A stretch of 64,000 bases of DNA, from positions 37,508,054-37,572,053 of the forward strand of contig OV121094.1 of assembly GCA_921293015.1 (NCBI GenBank). Direction: 5' to 3'. Shown in pieces: positions 1 through 12,461 of the stretch. Position numbers and translations under genes: made by a program. The notes beneath the pieces are model-generated. The model did not search any database. It was not told where the DNA came from and worked only from the letters and a program-made list of their open reading frames with translations. The first letter of the stretch is position 1. Each line of letters opens with the position of its first letter. This DNA comes from Phorcus lineatus (taxonomy: Eukaryota; Mollusca; Gastropoda; Trochida; Trochidae).

Positions 1-47
1 GACGGACGGACAGAATGAACGCTTACGCTGTAAGGCGGGGGTATAAA
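1..47 (-). repeat. Edge of a gcgggggtat / gtccgtc minisatellite repeat
   Basis: The first bases read gacggacggacagaatgaac, followed by cttacgctgtaaggcgggggtata. This is the reverse complement of the left boundary of the tandem array at 17258-17382. The window therefore begins inside, or at the end of, a second copy of that family lying mostly outside it. Only the boundary module is visible. Confidence 0.8.
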
Positions 48-140
48 AATTTAACTAGTTCCTGAGTATAAATACTGAAAATTCTATCACATGAAATAAA
101 ATAACATATATGCTTTTACTACATGAGACTTACAACTATT

Positions 141-458
141 CCACCACTTGACTCAATACCTTATCGTGGTGTGGTGGTTTGCGTGCTTCAGAGACCCCGA
201 GAGCTATGCCAGCCGGAGTTTATATGCTCCTGGTAGGGACTCCCAAGCTGGACAGGTCGAACGGGTAGAAGCCAGACCAAATTTGAGTCGTTATAAAACC
301 TGCTTTCTATCACTCACTATTCCTTTCTTTCAGTCATTTTCCTCATCCTGTCGATCCCTTTCTCCCTGGTCTGTCCACTCTCTTTTGGATGCTTGTTATC
401 CACGTGTTTAATAACTGAAATATTGTTCAAAACACGTTAAACCCCAACTCACTCACTT
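141..458 (+). mobile_element. SINE-B copy 1, full length with 13-bp TSD
   Basis: A 318-bp repeat starts at ccaccacttgactcaatacc and ends with cacgttaaaccccaactcac and an ACTC-rich tail. It is flanked by the perfect 13-bp direct repeat acttacaactatt at 128-140 and 459-471, the mark of target-primed insertion. The same body recurs at 496-803 and 30168-30437, and in fragments at 27255-27350 and 45139-45180. The head has a loose match to a tRNA A box (tggtgtggtgg). A B box is not convincing, so the origin of the head is unknown. No coding capacity is seen. Confidence 0.85.
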
Positions 459-495
459 ACTTACAACTATTACAACAATATATTTAAAAAAGTCA

Positions 496-803
496 CTGGA
501 CTCAATACCTTATCGTGGTGTGGTGGTTTGCGTGCTTCAGAGACCCCAAGAGCTATGCCAGACGGATATGCTCCTGGTAGGGGCACCCAAGCTGGACAGG
601 TCGACGGGTAGAAGCCAGACCAAATTTGAGTCCTTCTAAAACTTGCTTTCTATCTCTCACTATGCCTTTCTTTCCGTCCTTTCCCTCATCCTTTCGATTC
701 ATTTCTCCCTGATCTGTCCACTCTCTTTAGGATGCTTGTCATCCACGTGTTTAGTAACTAAAATATTGTTAAAAATACATTAAAACCCAACTCACTCACT
801 CAC
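496..803 (+). mobile_element. SINE-B copy 2, full length with 12-bp TSD
   Basis: This 308-bp copy of the family at 141-458 has the same orientation. It is flanked by its own perfect 12-bp direct repeat ttaaaaaagtca at 484-495 and 804-815. Because the duplications differ from those of copy 1, the two neighbouring copies are separate insertions and not a tandem duplication. The 3' end is again aaacccaactcactcact. Confidence 0.85.
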
Positions 804-815
804 TTAAAAAAGTCA

Positions 816-3800
816 ACAAGTTTGTAAAAGCTATACCTTTATTCTAATCGAAAGATTTTGTGTTTCGTATTTCAGAATATCAAAGAAAGCTTTGAAGAAA
901 AACATCAGGTGTTGTCTAAGCAAAAATAAATGGATGAATAAATCAGGTTTTGGTCCAATGACAAATGGTAAGGTAACTCTTTCAAAATAATGTTTAAGTC
1001 ACATTTTGACAGCATCTCATCTTGTGCTCTAATATTTGGACAGTGATATTGTCCCTGACAGAACGAAGACCGGTGGTAGGTAAGAAGCTGAGGAGAACTC
1101 GTTAAATGTCCGCTTTGGATACCCTTAAGCTTGTTGTGTCAAATATATTTTCAATAGGTATTTGAAATAATAAGAATATATCAGAGGATGATAAAACTAC
1201 AAGATTATAATCATGTCAAAATATTGGAACATTTCAGAATCATAATAACAATTTATAGATTCTTTGTTTACTTTTTTTGTACATTAAGATAACCAAATTC
1301 ATGTGTAAGGACAGCGTGTTCAAATAACAATGTTTACACAACCCAACAAACACATCGCAAAGCCTAGTTAGTTTGATCTCTTAACTCTCTTCTTTTAATA
1401 TGTTCCATAAGAGGGTTCTGTGAAGATTTTCGGTATCACTTTCAAAGCATTAATACATACCTGGGATAGGCCTCATGATGCCTCATGAAAGCATCACCGT
1501 GACACCGTGTCGTTTTACTTAAAGTATCAACATCACTTTATTTTCAAAATTTAGGAGAAAACACTTCCGTCACATTTGTTGATGTTTTGTTGGGAAAGGT
1601 TCTGATGTCAAAGTGATTTTTGCGTTAAGTATTAATGGTGCTTTAATTAAGTAAGTTTTTCGTGGTCTAATGCAACCCTCTTAATCTAACCATAGCTTTT
1701 TTAACTCTTGTTTTCTTCTTGAGGATTGCTACCTACTGACACAGGCAGTACAGGATACATTTCGAATACATTTGTCCCATACATTTGTTTTATTACAATT
1801 GAGTAACATATTTTTCATCTTTCTAGGATTAAGGAGTCGATAATTTTTATAATATAAAAAGGAAAAAATAGCTAATGACTCTAACAACCGTTGCTCATTC
1901 CACTTCTTAGCAACTTAAAAGGTACACTTGTAACCAGTTCCCCATTAAACATGTTTTGCTAGGTTATCGACTAAAGTGAAGGTGATTTCGTCAAGTGGTG
2001 AGTCTTGTTGATGTTATTTAAGTAACTTGCGATGTCAAATAGATAAATTGAGACACATTTTAATTTATTGCAAGTTATCCTACATAAGATGACAAAGCAC
2101 CTGACCCTTTATTGACAATGAAAGAAATGTTGCTTAACACAAGAATTCCTCACTTATTCCAGCCCCAAAGATACAAATGAGATTTCAAGAGGCATATCTT
2201 TGCCATCCCTTGAACAAGTTTGCAAAGATATTCTAAAGGAAAACGTAGATTGACATCTTTAAATACCACGTATGTCAATACCACGTATGTCACACTAAAA
2301 ACCGTTGATGCATGATGCCATATTCATTTTTAAAACATATCCTTTAGACATGACTTTTTAAAGATTCGTATTTGGGATAAATGGTAATGTTAATAATTCA
2401 TTTCAATCATTGTTGTTATTTCTTAACATAGATTTCTTGGAATCATAACAAGAAATGAATGTTCGTCATCGGTTAACAATCAAGCTTTAAATACGACACA
2501 TGTGCAATTTTCTTGTAAAAAGTGTAAGGGTAAATGCTAAAATAGATTTACTGAAATATTCATATATACATTTTAGGTTTTTAACGCCTATTTTTTTAAC
2601 GCCTATTGATATTCTCCTAAAATAGCTACATATCTATACATCTACCTACCCCCCATCTCGTGCATGTATAGTCAATATCTTTGACTGACATTCATTTTAA
2701 TGGCAGTAAAGTATTTGCCTTGATGCATATAAAGATATTGCTTGAACTTTACGGCTTCAAAAACGCTATCTCCATCAGTTTGAGTGTGAAAGCTTAAATG
2801 ATTTTTATGTTAGTGATATCGTTGAAACTGACATAGCTAACATCAATGTATCTACAACAACTAAAAGATAAGCATATCTCCATATCACTGAATACGTTAG
2901 AAGACGCTAGAAGACACCTCTCAGTATTTGATGTGAGAACCGTAGTTCTGTCAATAGTAAGATAGACATTTCAACTTTTTACTGCATTGGTACTAAAATA
3001 TTCAAACATTATTTATCGCATTATCTAAACAATGAATCTTTTCACTTATGATTAAGAGCTTTAGTTAGGTTACTTTAACTATCCATTTTGTTTCTGTTTG
3101 AAACGAGTAGTTTCTTTATGATGCATTTCAAAAGGAAATTAAAATTAAATCTAGAAAATATATGTCAGTGATTGACTTTCATATATTGAGTGCATATCAT
3201 ATTGCATGTTATTGGAATGTCATTCAGTTTCGTGCTACCAGAATTGTTAACTTTTAAAATGGATTTAAGTGTGCAGGTTATCTCATTTTATACAATTATC
3301 ACGGAACTTGTTGAAAACACAAACAAACAATTGTCTTAGATTCAAACCTTGGATTCATTACTTACAGGACTAACTATCAGTAAACTGTATTTTGTTGATT
3401 TTTAAAGGCATGGAAACGTATGATTTTGTGATTTAATAAACACCACTGAAATAAAATCAACGGCGAGAAATTTCAGTAAATTTTTTACTCGTATATACCT
3501 ATATTATAGTGTAATAATGTAGTGTAAGGTTTATTTCTTACAAAAAAAATATGCAAATCAATGTGGATGAAACCTTATTACTTATTATTTAAGAAAACAA
3601 GTGTGACTTCCACAGACGGAAAATTTCCCACATCATTTTCAACGTTTCTGATGGTTACATTGCTCTTAAATTTCTTGAATGTTATGATGTTATCAGTACA
3701 CCTTAATTCGACTTAAACATTACAGAAGCGGATATAACTTGTTTGACTAACGTCTGACAACTATCCTTTTTGGACATAAAACTTTCCGTTTTTAGATCAC

Positions 3801-4610
3801 AGATTCCACGCCATGTTATCCAATCTGATAAGAAGTGTACTTGAACAGCTTCTTTCAATAACACTTGTGTCATCACGCCAGTCTGTCTCAAACAGGCCTC
3901 TCGGCAATGTTTCACCTATTTCCTAATTTTGCTATTAAACATTAAGAAATATACTTTTTCATCAAGATTGTTTCATAGGGCCACCTTGCAAACGGCTAAG
4001 ATACCATTTACAGTCAGTTTCTGTGGAGTTGACTGAGGACTCGATCATAAGATAACACCTGGTTCCCTAACAAGTTATGCAGGTGATTGGTGACATGCTT
4101 AGTGGCCTTCTTATCACTAGGTTTAATCAACACGTATTGGTAACATCTGTCTGTTTATGTTTTACTATAATTGATGAATTTATGAAAATTGACATGGACA
4201 TGTTAGCCCTTTCGAAAAAACCCCAAAATATTTAACATCAAAATATTCTGAAAAAGACTACGTCTTTTAGTCTTTTCTTTTCTCCCACCATTTAAAAATA
4301 TGTTATCTGAACTTATACTTATCAATAAATAGTATGTTCTGAAAAAATATATGAATATGTACTGCAGCTTCCAAATACAGTCTTTATTATTTGCAAAATT
4401 CAAGCTTGGTGGTATTAAAGGGATTTTGTTCCACTCGTTCATGAGAATTGGATAATCTATGTTTAAAGAATTTAAAGCAAAAATGTTATTACGTTCTGAT
4501 CAAAACAAAGTTTATCTTAATATTGATGGTCGATAATATGAAACATTCTTGAAATCAGAATACATTTTCTTTTGTCTAAAGAAATCAAGAACGACAATTT
4601 TGAAATGAAT
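816..4610. other. AT-rich DNA without recognised gene
   Basis: I find no open frame with recognisable protein similarity, no RNA gene and no structured repeat. Short open frames at 3703-3915 and 4203-4442 on the minus strand look like chance frames in low-GC sequence. Confidence 0.6.
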
Positions 4611-6250
4611 AAGTCGTTTGTCTATAAAGGCGTCTGCCAAACAATAAGTTGGTATGAATCAATTTGAGCTCAGAGTCTCCAGAGAAACTCACGTTGGAAA
4701 AGTCGAGTTTATCTTCAGTCACCTTTAATAGGCTGTTAAAACCGATTTAATTATTATTATTATTTTATTCTTGAATGCATCTTATCTTGAAATTCTTGAA
4801 TCGTGATTTTACGTATACTGACTATCTTGAAATCATCGTTTTATGTATATTGACAAGAATCTAATAAAGGCGATCATTGAATCTTTTAAAAGGCAGATGA
4901 GATAAGAGTATTGTCATATATATAGTTAATAATTGAAGACATCGGCCTGAAAGTGCTACACGAGAAACGACCAATCCTAAATCCAAGCAGAAACTGTTCT
5001 CAATCCTTATTCTGGTACTTAATAGGCCACATGCCTATAGTACATGGAATACATTGCATGCATTCAACAATATGCGTTCTATGTACAAATGCATAATATA
5101 TACATGGGCAGATTTTTTGCTGTTTAATAATTCTTTAAATTTAAATTTATTAGGATAAACATGGTATTTGTTATAGAAACAGAAACTCTTACTGAAGACA
5201 AGATGCTGTATCACTTTCAATAACACGCTTATCAAAAACAATATAGGAACGTATGAACGAATTATAGGTTGAAAGGGAAAAATCGTTTTATATATTCCCG
5301 GTGTCAGTGTCACTCTTGCTAATATGGTCGTAAAAGATGTTGTTTATATCGTTACTGCCTTAATAGCAGTCAAGTAACTCAAACAATAAACAAATTAACA
5401 TTTGATAACGATAACCGTGTATGAAAGATTACACTTACCATAGAAATTCATTCTAAAATATTCCATAGATAATAAGACAAAATTATCATTAAATTATGTA
5501 TCATTTATCAAAACTGAATACTACTTTCTATATGTATAGACAGAGTGCAGGTATGTCAAAGTTGCTTGTATTTCCCCCTCAAGGTTTAGTTTTTTACGTT
5601 TCGTTTTCAACACTTTAACCCGTAGTTGTGATACAATTATTTCTGTAACCATAATGCCGTTGCATTATTTAAGCCCAAACATCTTAAATGGAAACAGGTA
5701 TTTTGGGAAATTAATAGGTAAATTTTAATTAAGATTATATAATTGACGATTTCTTCTCAAAGATGGCCTGTGTTACCTACTTGAAAATTTATATTAAGTA
5801 AGTAAAGTCTTGTATTCTATTTGCTGCTGCAAATGTTATGTAACCTGTACAATGAATAAAACTTGTTAAATGATTTAGGACCCTATGAAAGACAAAATCA
5901 AGAATGTCAAACCTTGAAATGACTTAAGATAATAAAGACATAAGATACTTCTTGTACTTTTCTTCGTTATATCTTCCGGCTTTAAACATGATGATTATGG
6001 AGTCATGTTTTAAAACTGTGATCAACAATGCTGTTATTTTTTACCACTGAAGCCAAGAAGACTTTGATGTTCATGAAAAGACGTTATTCTTCTTTCTTTA
6101 CTTGTTATGACATTTTATTATGACATGTCAACTTTCTCTGAAATGGTACAGTCTCTTCTTACATGTTTGCCTTATTAAACATTAGATGAAATGTCGATTC
6201 GTGTTCGAAGTAAAAATAATTGATATTCTGAATAACCTGTATTTTCTTTC
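4611..6250. repeat. Old tandem duplication, copy 1
   Basis: Blocks here recur in the same order about 3.0 kb downstream. Around 4640-4740 (tctgccaaacaat, tctccagagaaa, cgagtttatc) the sequence matches 7617-7725. Around 6100-6180 (ttttattatg, acatgtcaactttc) it matches 9150-9230. Spacing stays near 2.98-3.05 kb, which indicates a diverged tandem duplication. No coding content is recognised in either copy. Confidence 0.55.
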
Positions 6251-6483
6251 TTTTTCTTAGCGTGAAATAAGTGTTGTTGTTGCCTTGTTGTTGTCTTGGA
6301 TAAGTAATACTATGCTTATGTATCATTTATTTTCTTCTTTCAATCTTATTTGTAGTTTGCGTATTGGCTTTCACAAGTGTAAAGTCACTGAAGTTATTTT
6401 GCTCTTATGTGATTCATAATGATTTAAACAATAATGATTAAAAGCAGTTTCCTGTGCATGTACATTTCAAAACATGCACTAAG

Positions 6484-6682
6484 GTTTGGGTGCAATGATA
6501 CAATGGATTTCAGCGCAGTAACTACCACCCATGGTTTGCTAGATCCAGCTCGCAGGTTTCACCGCAATGCATAGTCACAATGGTGTTCCGTGCTTTCTCC
6601 CTGCAATAATTCTAGCAGCGGTGATATAAGTTAAGTTATCGTGAAAGCGGTGTTGAAAACCCTAAATCACCTCATCTCACCT
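6484..6682 (+). mobile_element. SINE-A copy, degraded and lacking its tRNA head
   Basis: This is homologous on the plus strand to the full SINE-A at 25511-25819. It has gtttgggtgcaatg, accacccatggtt, gcaggtttcaccgcaatgca, a cacaatggtgtt segment and a decayed tail (gcggtgttgaaaaccctaaa). The tRNA-like head is absent. Several small changes show it is older than the 25.5-kb copy. Confidence 0.75.
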
Positions 6683-7182
6683 TACATTATTTGATATTTC
6701 TTTGAAAACAAACTTATTTCATTGATGAGGTATATACCAACAGTATAATAAGACAATGTTGGCATCATTCGCATTCCTAAGTTATTTGTTTCAACACTAT
6801 GACACTTATAGTTCGTTCAAGCAAGTCAGATAAAAACGATGTAGCTCACTATATGGTTTTTATGGTATTTTTAGTTTACCACTAAATATTGAAGAGTGAA
6901 AAAAAAAAGAAATTCATATGCAAGTTATTATTTATTGCCATAAACAAAAAGGATTAATGGAAATATAGGTCATCAAACCATTGCTATAACAATGGGGTTA
7001 TTTTAGGATGACAGAGTATACATTCGCTGTTAATCATTGATTCAATTAATGGTCTTAGAATTTACTTGTCTTACTTTTTCATTTCATTTATTTCTCCAAA
7101 ACTTTCATTGAGAATAGACAGTTACTAATTTACTAATTTACTTTACTCAGTTAGTAATAAAAAAACTTTATATTTCCGTAAG

Positions 7183-7238
7183 ATCAGGGTATTAAGAAGG
7201 AGCGAGAGCGGATTCATATACACTGATTTAGCAGGATG
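7183..7238. repeat. Terminal fragment of 292-bp foldback family F
   Basis: The segment atcagggtattaagaaggag through gatttagcaggatg is the terminal arm of the element described at 39877-40168. Only this arm is present here. Confidence 0.65.
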
Positions 7239-7599
7239 GGGATCCCTTTAACATATAACCATATCATACATGATAAAACCTCAAGCAGTTACTGAATGTA
7301 ACAACCAAACATATTTATTATGCTTTTACCAAATTATCTAGTTCGTGTTATGTGAAATTAGAATCAGTCAGTAGAGGATGCGATTATCTATGACTAAAAA
7401 CAACTTTTCAACATTAATAGCAAGATTTTAGTTTGATCAATGCCTTAGTCTTAAATGTGTGGTAGATTTAACTAAATAGCTCATAAAACCAAAGGCCTTT
7501 CGATCGATGTAAAGAATGACATGACGGAACTGACATTTTAAGCCAGCAAAGACACGACCGAACTGACATTTCAAACCAAGTGTTTATACTTTTGACAAA

Positions 7600-9300
7600 A
7601 ACCTCGGTTATAAAATAAGGCATCTTCCAAACAATTGATTAATTCAAAGTTAAAGTTCAGTCTCTCCAGAGAAAGAACAGCTTAATACTCGAGTTTATCC
7701 ATATCGAACTCTGATAGGGCTTTCATTTTTCATTTAAGTCACATTGAGTTATAACTGAGTTGCAGAGGGTTGTTCCCAAGAAAGATTTGATACCTATATT
7801 GAATAGAAATATAGATTTGAAACATAGCTGATCAAATAACTTTAAGTATTTAAAAGACAAGATGTTTAAGAAGATATGACATCGCTGTAATAGATATTCT
7901 AAGAAGTCAGTCTAACATAACTACAATGAGAACAAATAATATGTCATCTACTGTGACTTACAATCACAAGCTGTGAAATTTAGACCGACCAGTCAATAAC
8001 ATTAATCATAAATACAAGCTTTACTAAAAATAATCATAGGTAGCTTTCAAAAGAATGTAATGCAAATTGTTACAATACAGGTTTCTTTATAATTATGTTA
8101 CGAATTAGTTTAAATTCTTGTAAATATCCTACGTGAGTATTAAATCATTTGTTTAATCACAAACTTGTTTCGAAGACATTCTCTGATTTCCTTTTATAAT
8201 TTGTACGCAATTAATTGACATAACAACTTTGTGGATATGATGGTTACATTATTAACAGTATATTGGAGTGACTGAAAGCTAAATCTGAAAGGGTAGATAT
8301 ACAACTTCAACAATGCTCTTTCATGCACTAAGTTACTTTTTAGTATTGTAGTATAAAGATATTGTGAACACATTAACTATGTTTGTTTCATTTTCTATAT
8401 TTCTTAATTGAATACAAATGAATTATGGTCAGGTGCCAATACTTTTCATTTTGATTTGATTTTCACAACATGAGGAGAAAAGTTCAAAGCAAAGAAAACC
8501 CCTTTCAGTATCCATTCTGGAGACATTTAAATAAAGCTGTATGGCGCATCATAGTAACCTCATCTTTGAACGGTAGTAGGAGTTTTGGTTGCAGTTGAAA
8601 TGTTTAAGTATAATTAACAAACAAGGTAGATTCAAAGATGTTTGACAGCAAGTGTATTGCGTTGCAGATTACCACTTTACCAGGCTTTAGCAATAGAGGA
8701 CAGTTAACAATCTGATTAAACATTAACTCATACTTGGCGTCATAGAAATAATAATAATCCAACATTACTTAGAAGCAAATGATCAATCAATCAATGATCA
8801 AGACTATAATAATCATTACAGTGGTTTGAGACCATTTGATCTATAGATTCAAAATAAGTTTTTTTACAATCAAAATCTAACTGTTGGATGAATGAAACTA
8901 GAATAATTATTGTATGAAATAGCTTGAGACCTTTTGGAAGAAGAATATCATAAATGTCAAACTATGATAACCTACGACAATACAACAATCACCTAGTCAT
9001 TGTGCCTATTGTATTTGTGTCTCTGGGCGGGATGATTTACAAGGTTGTTATGTTTTGTTTTAAATTCGGAACGATACTGCGTACTTACAAATGTAGCCAA
9101 GGAGACCTGACTTTACTTTTTCTGAAATAGTGTTTATCTTCCTTCCTTACATGATCTGACTTTTATTATGGACATCTAACATGTCAACTTTCACTACAAT
9201 AAAACGCAGTTGTACATAAATGCCCTTAAGCTTCAGTCATAAGCTGATATTTCGACTAGATGTCGTGCATGAAAAATAGGAAAGGTCAACAAAGAAAAAC
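7600..9300. repeat. Old tandem duplication, copy 2
   Basis: This is the colinear partner of 4611-6250 (see that entry). Homology is patchy, strongest at 7617-7725 and 9150-9230, and weak between. No gene is recognised. Confidence 0.55.
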
Positions 9301-9934
9301 AAAGGGATTAATGGTAAACTGAACTGAACTAATGAACCGATTTCGTCCTGTTTCTGTTTAAACATGAACTAACACCGATTCTGAACTGAGAAGTTAGCAG
9401 GCTAATGGTTTTTAGCGTTTAAAGTACCTGACCAGACCTATTACCACCGTATCCACACGCCACGTCTTTGGCATTACATTGTAAAACTTTTTTGTGTGTG
9501 TCTGATGTAATAAACTATTGCGGATAAAATATTCTATGTTGTTTCATTCATTTTGTGAATTTCGAATCATTGGTGATTTTATTCACTGTCATTTTCATTC
9601 CATATTGTATAGTGTATAATATAGTAACAGCAGAAGAAAAGAGATGTAAAATGTCAGGGAGGTACAAAATTTTCTCTTAACAATACTCACCTAACTGAAT
9701 TAAGATTGAAACGTATAAATAATGTTATAGTTTAAAGTAATATTTTTCTTGCCTGTTAACATTTCAATGACAATAAATAATTCAAAGTTAAAGCTGTTTC
9801 AACTGTAGCGTGCTCATCTGTTATCTCTAGTCAAAATAAATTGAAAACTTTTTATTGGCATAATGTCAAGATAAAACCTTTCTTTACATCTCCCTTGGGT
9901 AATACGACCTCTACAATGTCCATATCATATTTCC
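9301..9934. other. AT-rich DNA without recognised gene
   Basis: Nothing identifiable is seen apart from short AT-rich runs. It lies between the duplicated block and the Penelope-like fragment. Confidence 0.5.
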
Positions 9935-10320
9935 TAAACTCAATTATCATATGGAGATTTCAATAGAATGCTAAGGACCAGTCCCCTTCTAAGGATAAAC
10001 AATCTCTGAAATGTTCTTAGCCCTTCTAGTGAGTGTTGAGACAATGCAAGATTTTGCGCGAGGGGGTGGTTAGACTGGCAGTGGCCATATTGGTTTGTGC
10101 TGGTGCGTTTCCGGTAAACACGTGTTTGTAATTCGTTTGAGGCGGTTTTTGTCACTAAGTCATCTAGGAATGGTATTTTGTTTTTGATTCAGGTTTAAAT
10201 TGTGAATTTCACTCTGGTGTGGATGATTGTCAGAATGACAGAGGTGTCGTCCACCTTCCCAAGCCAACACATTGTTTAATTGGGAAGGTCTTCAGGGCCT
10301 TCTCTTGGAAACTATTGATT
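9935..10320 (-). pseudogene. Penelope-like element reverse transcriptase remnant
   Basis: Read on the minus strand, this encodes the C-terminal part of a Penelope-like reverse transcriptase. In order, with frame changes, there is a FQEKALKT-like segment near 10300. A VDDT motif C follows, where families usually have YVDDT. The uninterrupted stretch IPFLDDLVTK ... LQTRVYRKRTSTNQYGHCQS ... SNHPLAQN then continues to a stop near 9940. The IPFLD and VYRKPTxTxQYxHxxSxHP signatures are typical of the family. The sequence has at least one in-frame stop just before IPFLDD, frame slips, and K in place of Y in YVDD, so it is a dead fragment. The rest of the RT and the GIY-YIG domain are not present nearby. 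The call rests on remembered family motifs, with no alignment run. Confidence 0.75.
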
Positions 10321-10559
10321 AAGCTGTTTTGGGGGGCCTTGCTTAAGCTGTAGTGATAAAGTTTTCATTGCCTCGGAAATTCAAACCTTCAACTGAAAAG
10401 TCTCAAAGCAAAGGTCCTTTAAGCCTGATGAAATATTCCATTTCATCTTTCAATCAGATGATGATGTCGAAGTTTATATGACATCAAAAATGTATTTTCT
10501 TATCATCGTTTACTATAATGAAATTCGGCTAAGTGTAGACATTTACCAAAGAAAGTGCA

Positions 10560-10690
10560 TTTTGTCGAATGTGTCATTGTATCATCCCAACTGCGGATCC
10601 GCCCCATCTTAAGATGGGACGCGTCCCAACTTGGGATTCCAAGTTGGGACGTCCCATCTTGAGATGGGACGGGGGATACTTAAACATGTT
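10560..10690 (+). repeat. Stacked-palindrome repeat, copy 1
   Basis: Three adjacent palindromes lie within about 70 bp. They are 10603-10618 (cccatcttaagatggg, perfect), 10625-10648 (arms cccaacttgg / ccaagttggg, one central mismatch) and 10653-10668 (cccatcttgagatggg). The same module occurs inverted at 16015-16125, and similarity extends into both flanks, so this is a dispersed repeat. Confidence 0.85.
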
Positions 10691-11285
10691 AATGATATTC
10701 ATATTTTATAATAATTTGTGTTAGTAAAACATGTTTTTAGATAGTTTTGTTATATTCTTGTTATATAAGAAAATTTGATTTGATGTTCATTTACTTCACT
10801 TTTTCACTCGGTTTCATATGTTATCGAGTACGAACGATTCAACACACCTCAAACATTTATTTAAAGTCACATTTGATTACTGATTGAATCACATTTGTTA
10901 AGAGACATAACAAAATCAGATCAATGTATAGATTTATATTTAGATAGTAGTTTTCAGCATTTTTCAAACGAACAATACATGCGTAGATCGAACAGCTGAC
11001 ATCACAGAGACACCTTTGTATCTTAGTTTCTTAACAAAAAGGTGGTATAAACTATTAACAATCACAGATATGAAGTTATTCTAATACAGATCCAAGTTTT
11101 ACAATACTAGTGATAAATTGCTTTTTCAAAAATATATAATTAAAAAACGTACCTGATACAGAGAAATGAATAATCCATGCAAAAACCTCCTATATATGTA
11201 TAAACAGAAATTAAGGTACTCTCCATCGTTACAATGCAGCACTGACTAGACTGAATTTGTTAATGTGTCAGCTTGGCGTGACAGA
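10691..11285. other. AT-rich DNA without recognised gene
   Basis: No recognisable coding or structured content is seen between the palindromic repeat and the TIR element. Confidence 0.5.
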
Positions 11286-11294
11286 GAACGGATG

Positions 11295-12452
11295 GGGTCT
11301 AGGACAAATGCCACCCGGACAAATGCCACCCGGACATAACCCACCCGGACAATTGCCACCAGGACAAATGCCACCTAGGACAAATGCCACCTAGGACAAA
11401 TGCCACCCAGACAAAAGCCACCTAGGACAAATGCCACCCAATATTTTTTAAAAACAACGAAAAACGATATTTGACTCATGATATATGTATATTCTGTAAA
11501 AACAAGTGATCATGTTCTTGTTTTCAGCACTATAATGTATTCATCTCCTGCATCTTCTTGGTTCGCAAAATAAGCACTCTTTTAAACCGACTGTGCATGT
11601 TAATTAATGTTGCCACCTGTCGCATTGACTTTGATAGAGTGTGCAAAGGAATGAGTTTGATTTTGGTGCGATTTTTCCCTGGTGACCCCCATGCTAAAAA
11701 TTAAATTTTGATTGACTAAAAATGCTCGAAAATAATAATTTTAATGTTAATTTAAAAATATTTTTGGGACTAAGATTAACAATACTGCTAAAACTGACAT
11801 AAACGGTTTAAGTTTTGCATAAATTTCACTTATTTAAGAAATTATGAGGAAGAAAAGGTAATTCATATTTTTGGGCTTTTTCACAAAAAGTGTCATTTTT
11901 CGACACGATTTTACTCGAAAACGAGCATGGTGACCCCCATTTTTTATTTGATTTTTGAATTCAGCACACTCAGTTCTACAAACAAGCTAAGTTTCATAAA
12001 AATCTAAATATTTTTATTTCTGGGTAGGGTATGTCCTTAATACAACATCCAGATTGGCTTAACCTATGAGGCCAAAGTCCACTTCTACTCCAGAGGTAAT
12101 CTTAAATTTTTATTAAGAAAACACTGATAGGCATGACATGACAACGTCTCCTTAAACATAGTGTTTATATATATGAAGAAACTATTGTTTCATCATTTTA
12201 GTTTTACCTCGGAATATGATAATAATAGTAGAATATTGTTGTGATTTTTCAATATTTTTAATATTTTTTAATATTGTAGTTAAAGGTATATATTGCTTCA
12301 TGTAATATTTAAAACATAACTTTATTTTTTGTCTTGTAATATTAAAAAAAACTAGGTGGCATTTGTCCTAGGTGGCATTTGTCCTAGGTGGCATTTGTCC
12401 TGGTGGCAATTGTCCGGGTGGGTTATGTCCGGGTGGCATTTGTCCTGCTCCC
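11295..12452. mobile_element. Non-autonomous TIR DNA transposon with 9-bp TSD
   Basis: The 1158-bp element is bounded by the perfect 9-bp direct repeat gaacggatg at 11286-11294 and 12453-12461. Its ends are inverted repeats beginning GGG and continuing aggacaaatgccaccc. Each TIR is built of tandem ~15-16-bp units (ggacaaatgccaccc and variants): about nine in the left arm (11295-11438) and about six in the right (12354-12452). The interior is AT-rich with no transposase frame. A 9-bp target duplication with long TIRs is usual for Mutator-like elements, while Merlin elements give 8-9 bp. The superfamily is therefore inferred, and mobility would depend on a transposase from elsewhere. Confidence 0.85.
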
Positions 12453-12461
12453 GAACGGATG

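Noticed and set aside
11295-11438. Regularly spaced ~16-bp repeats resembling a CRISPR array
   Set aside because: There are no spacers of distinct sequence. The units abut, recur inverted at the other end of the element, and the genome is eukaryotic. They are transposon ends.
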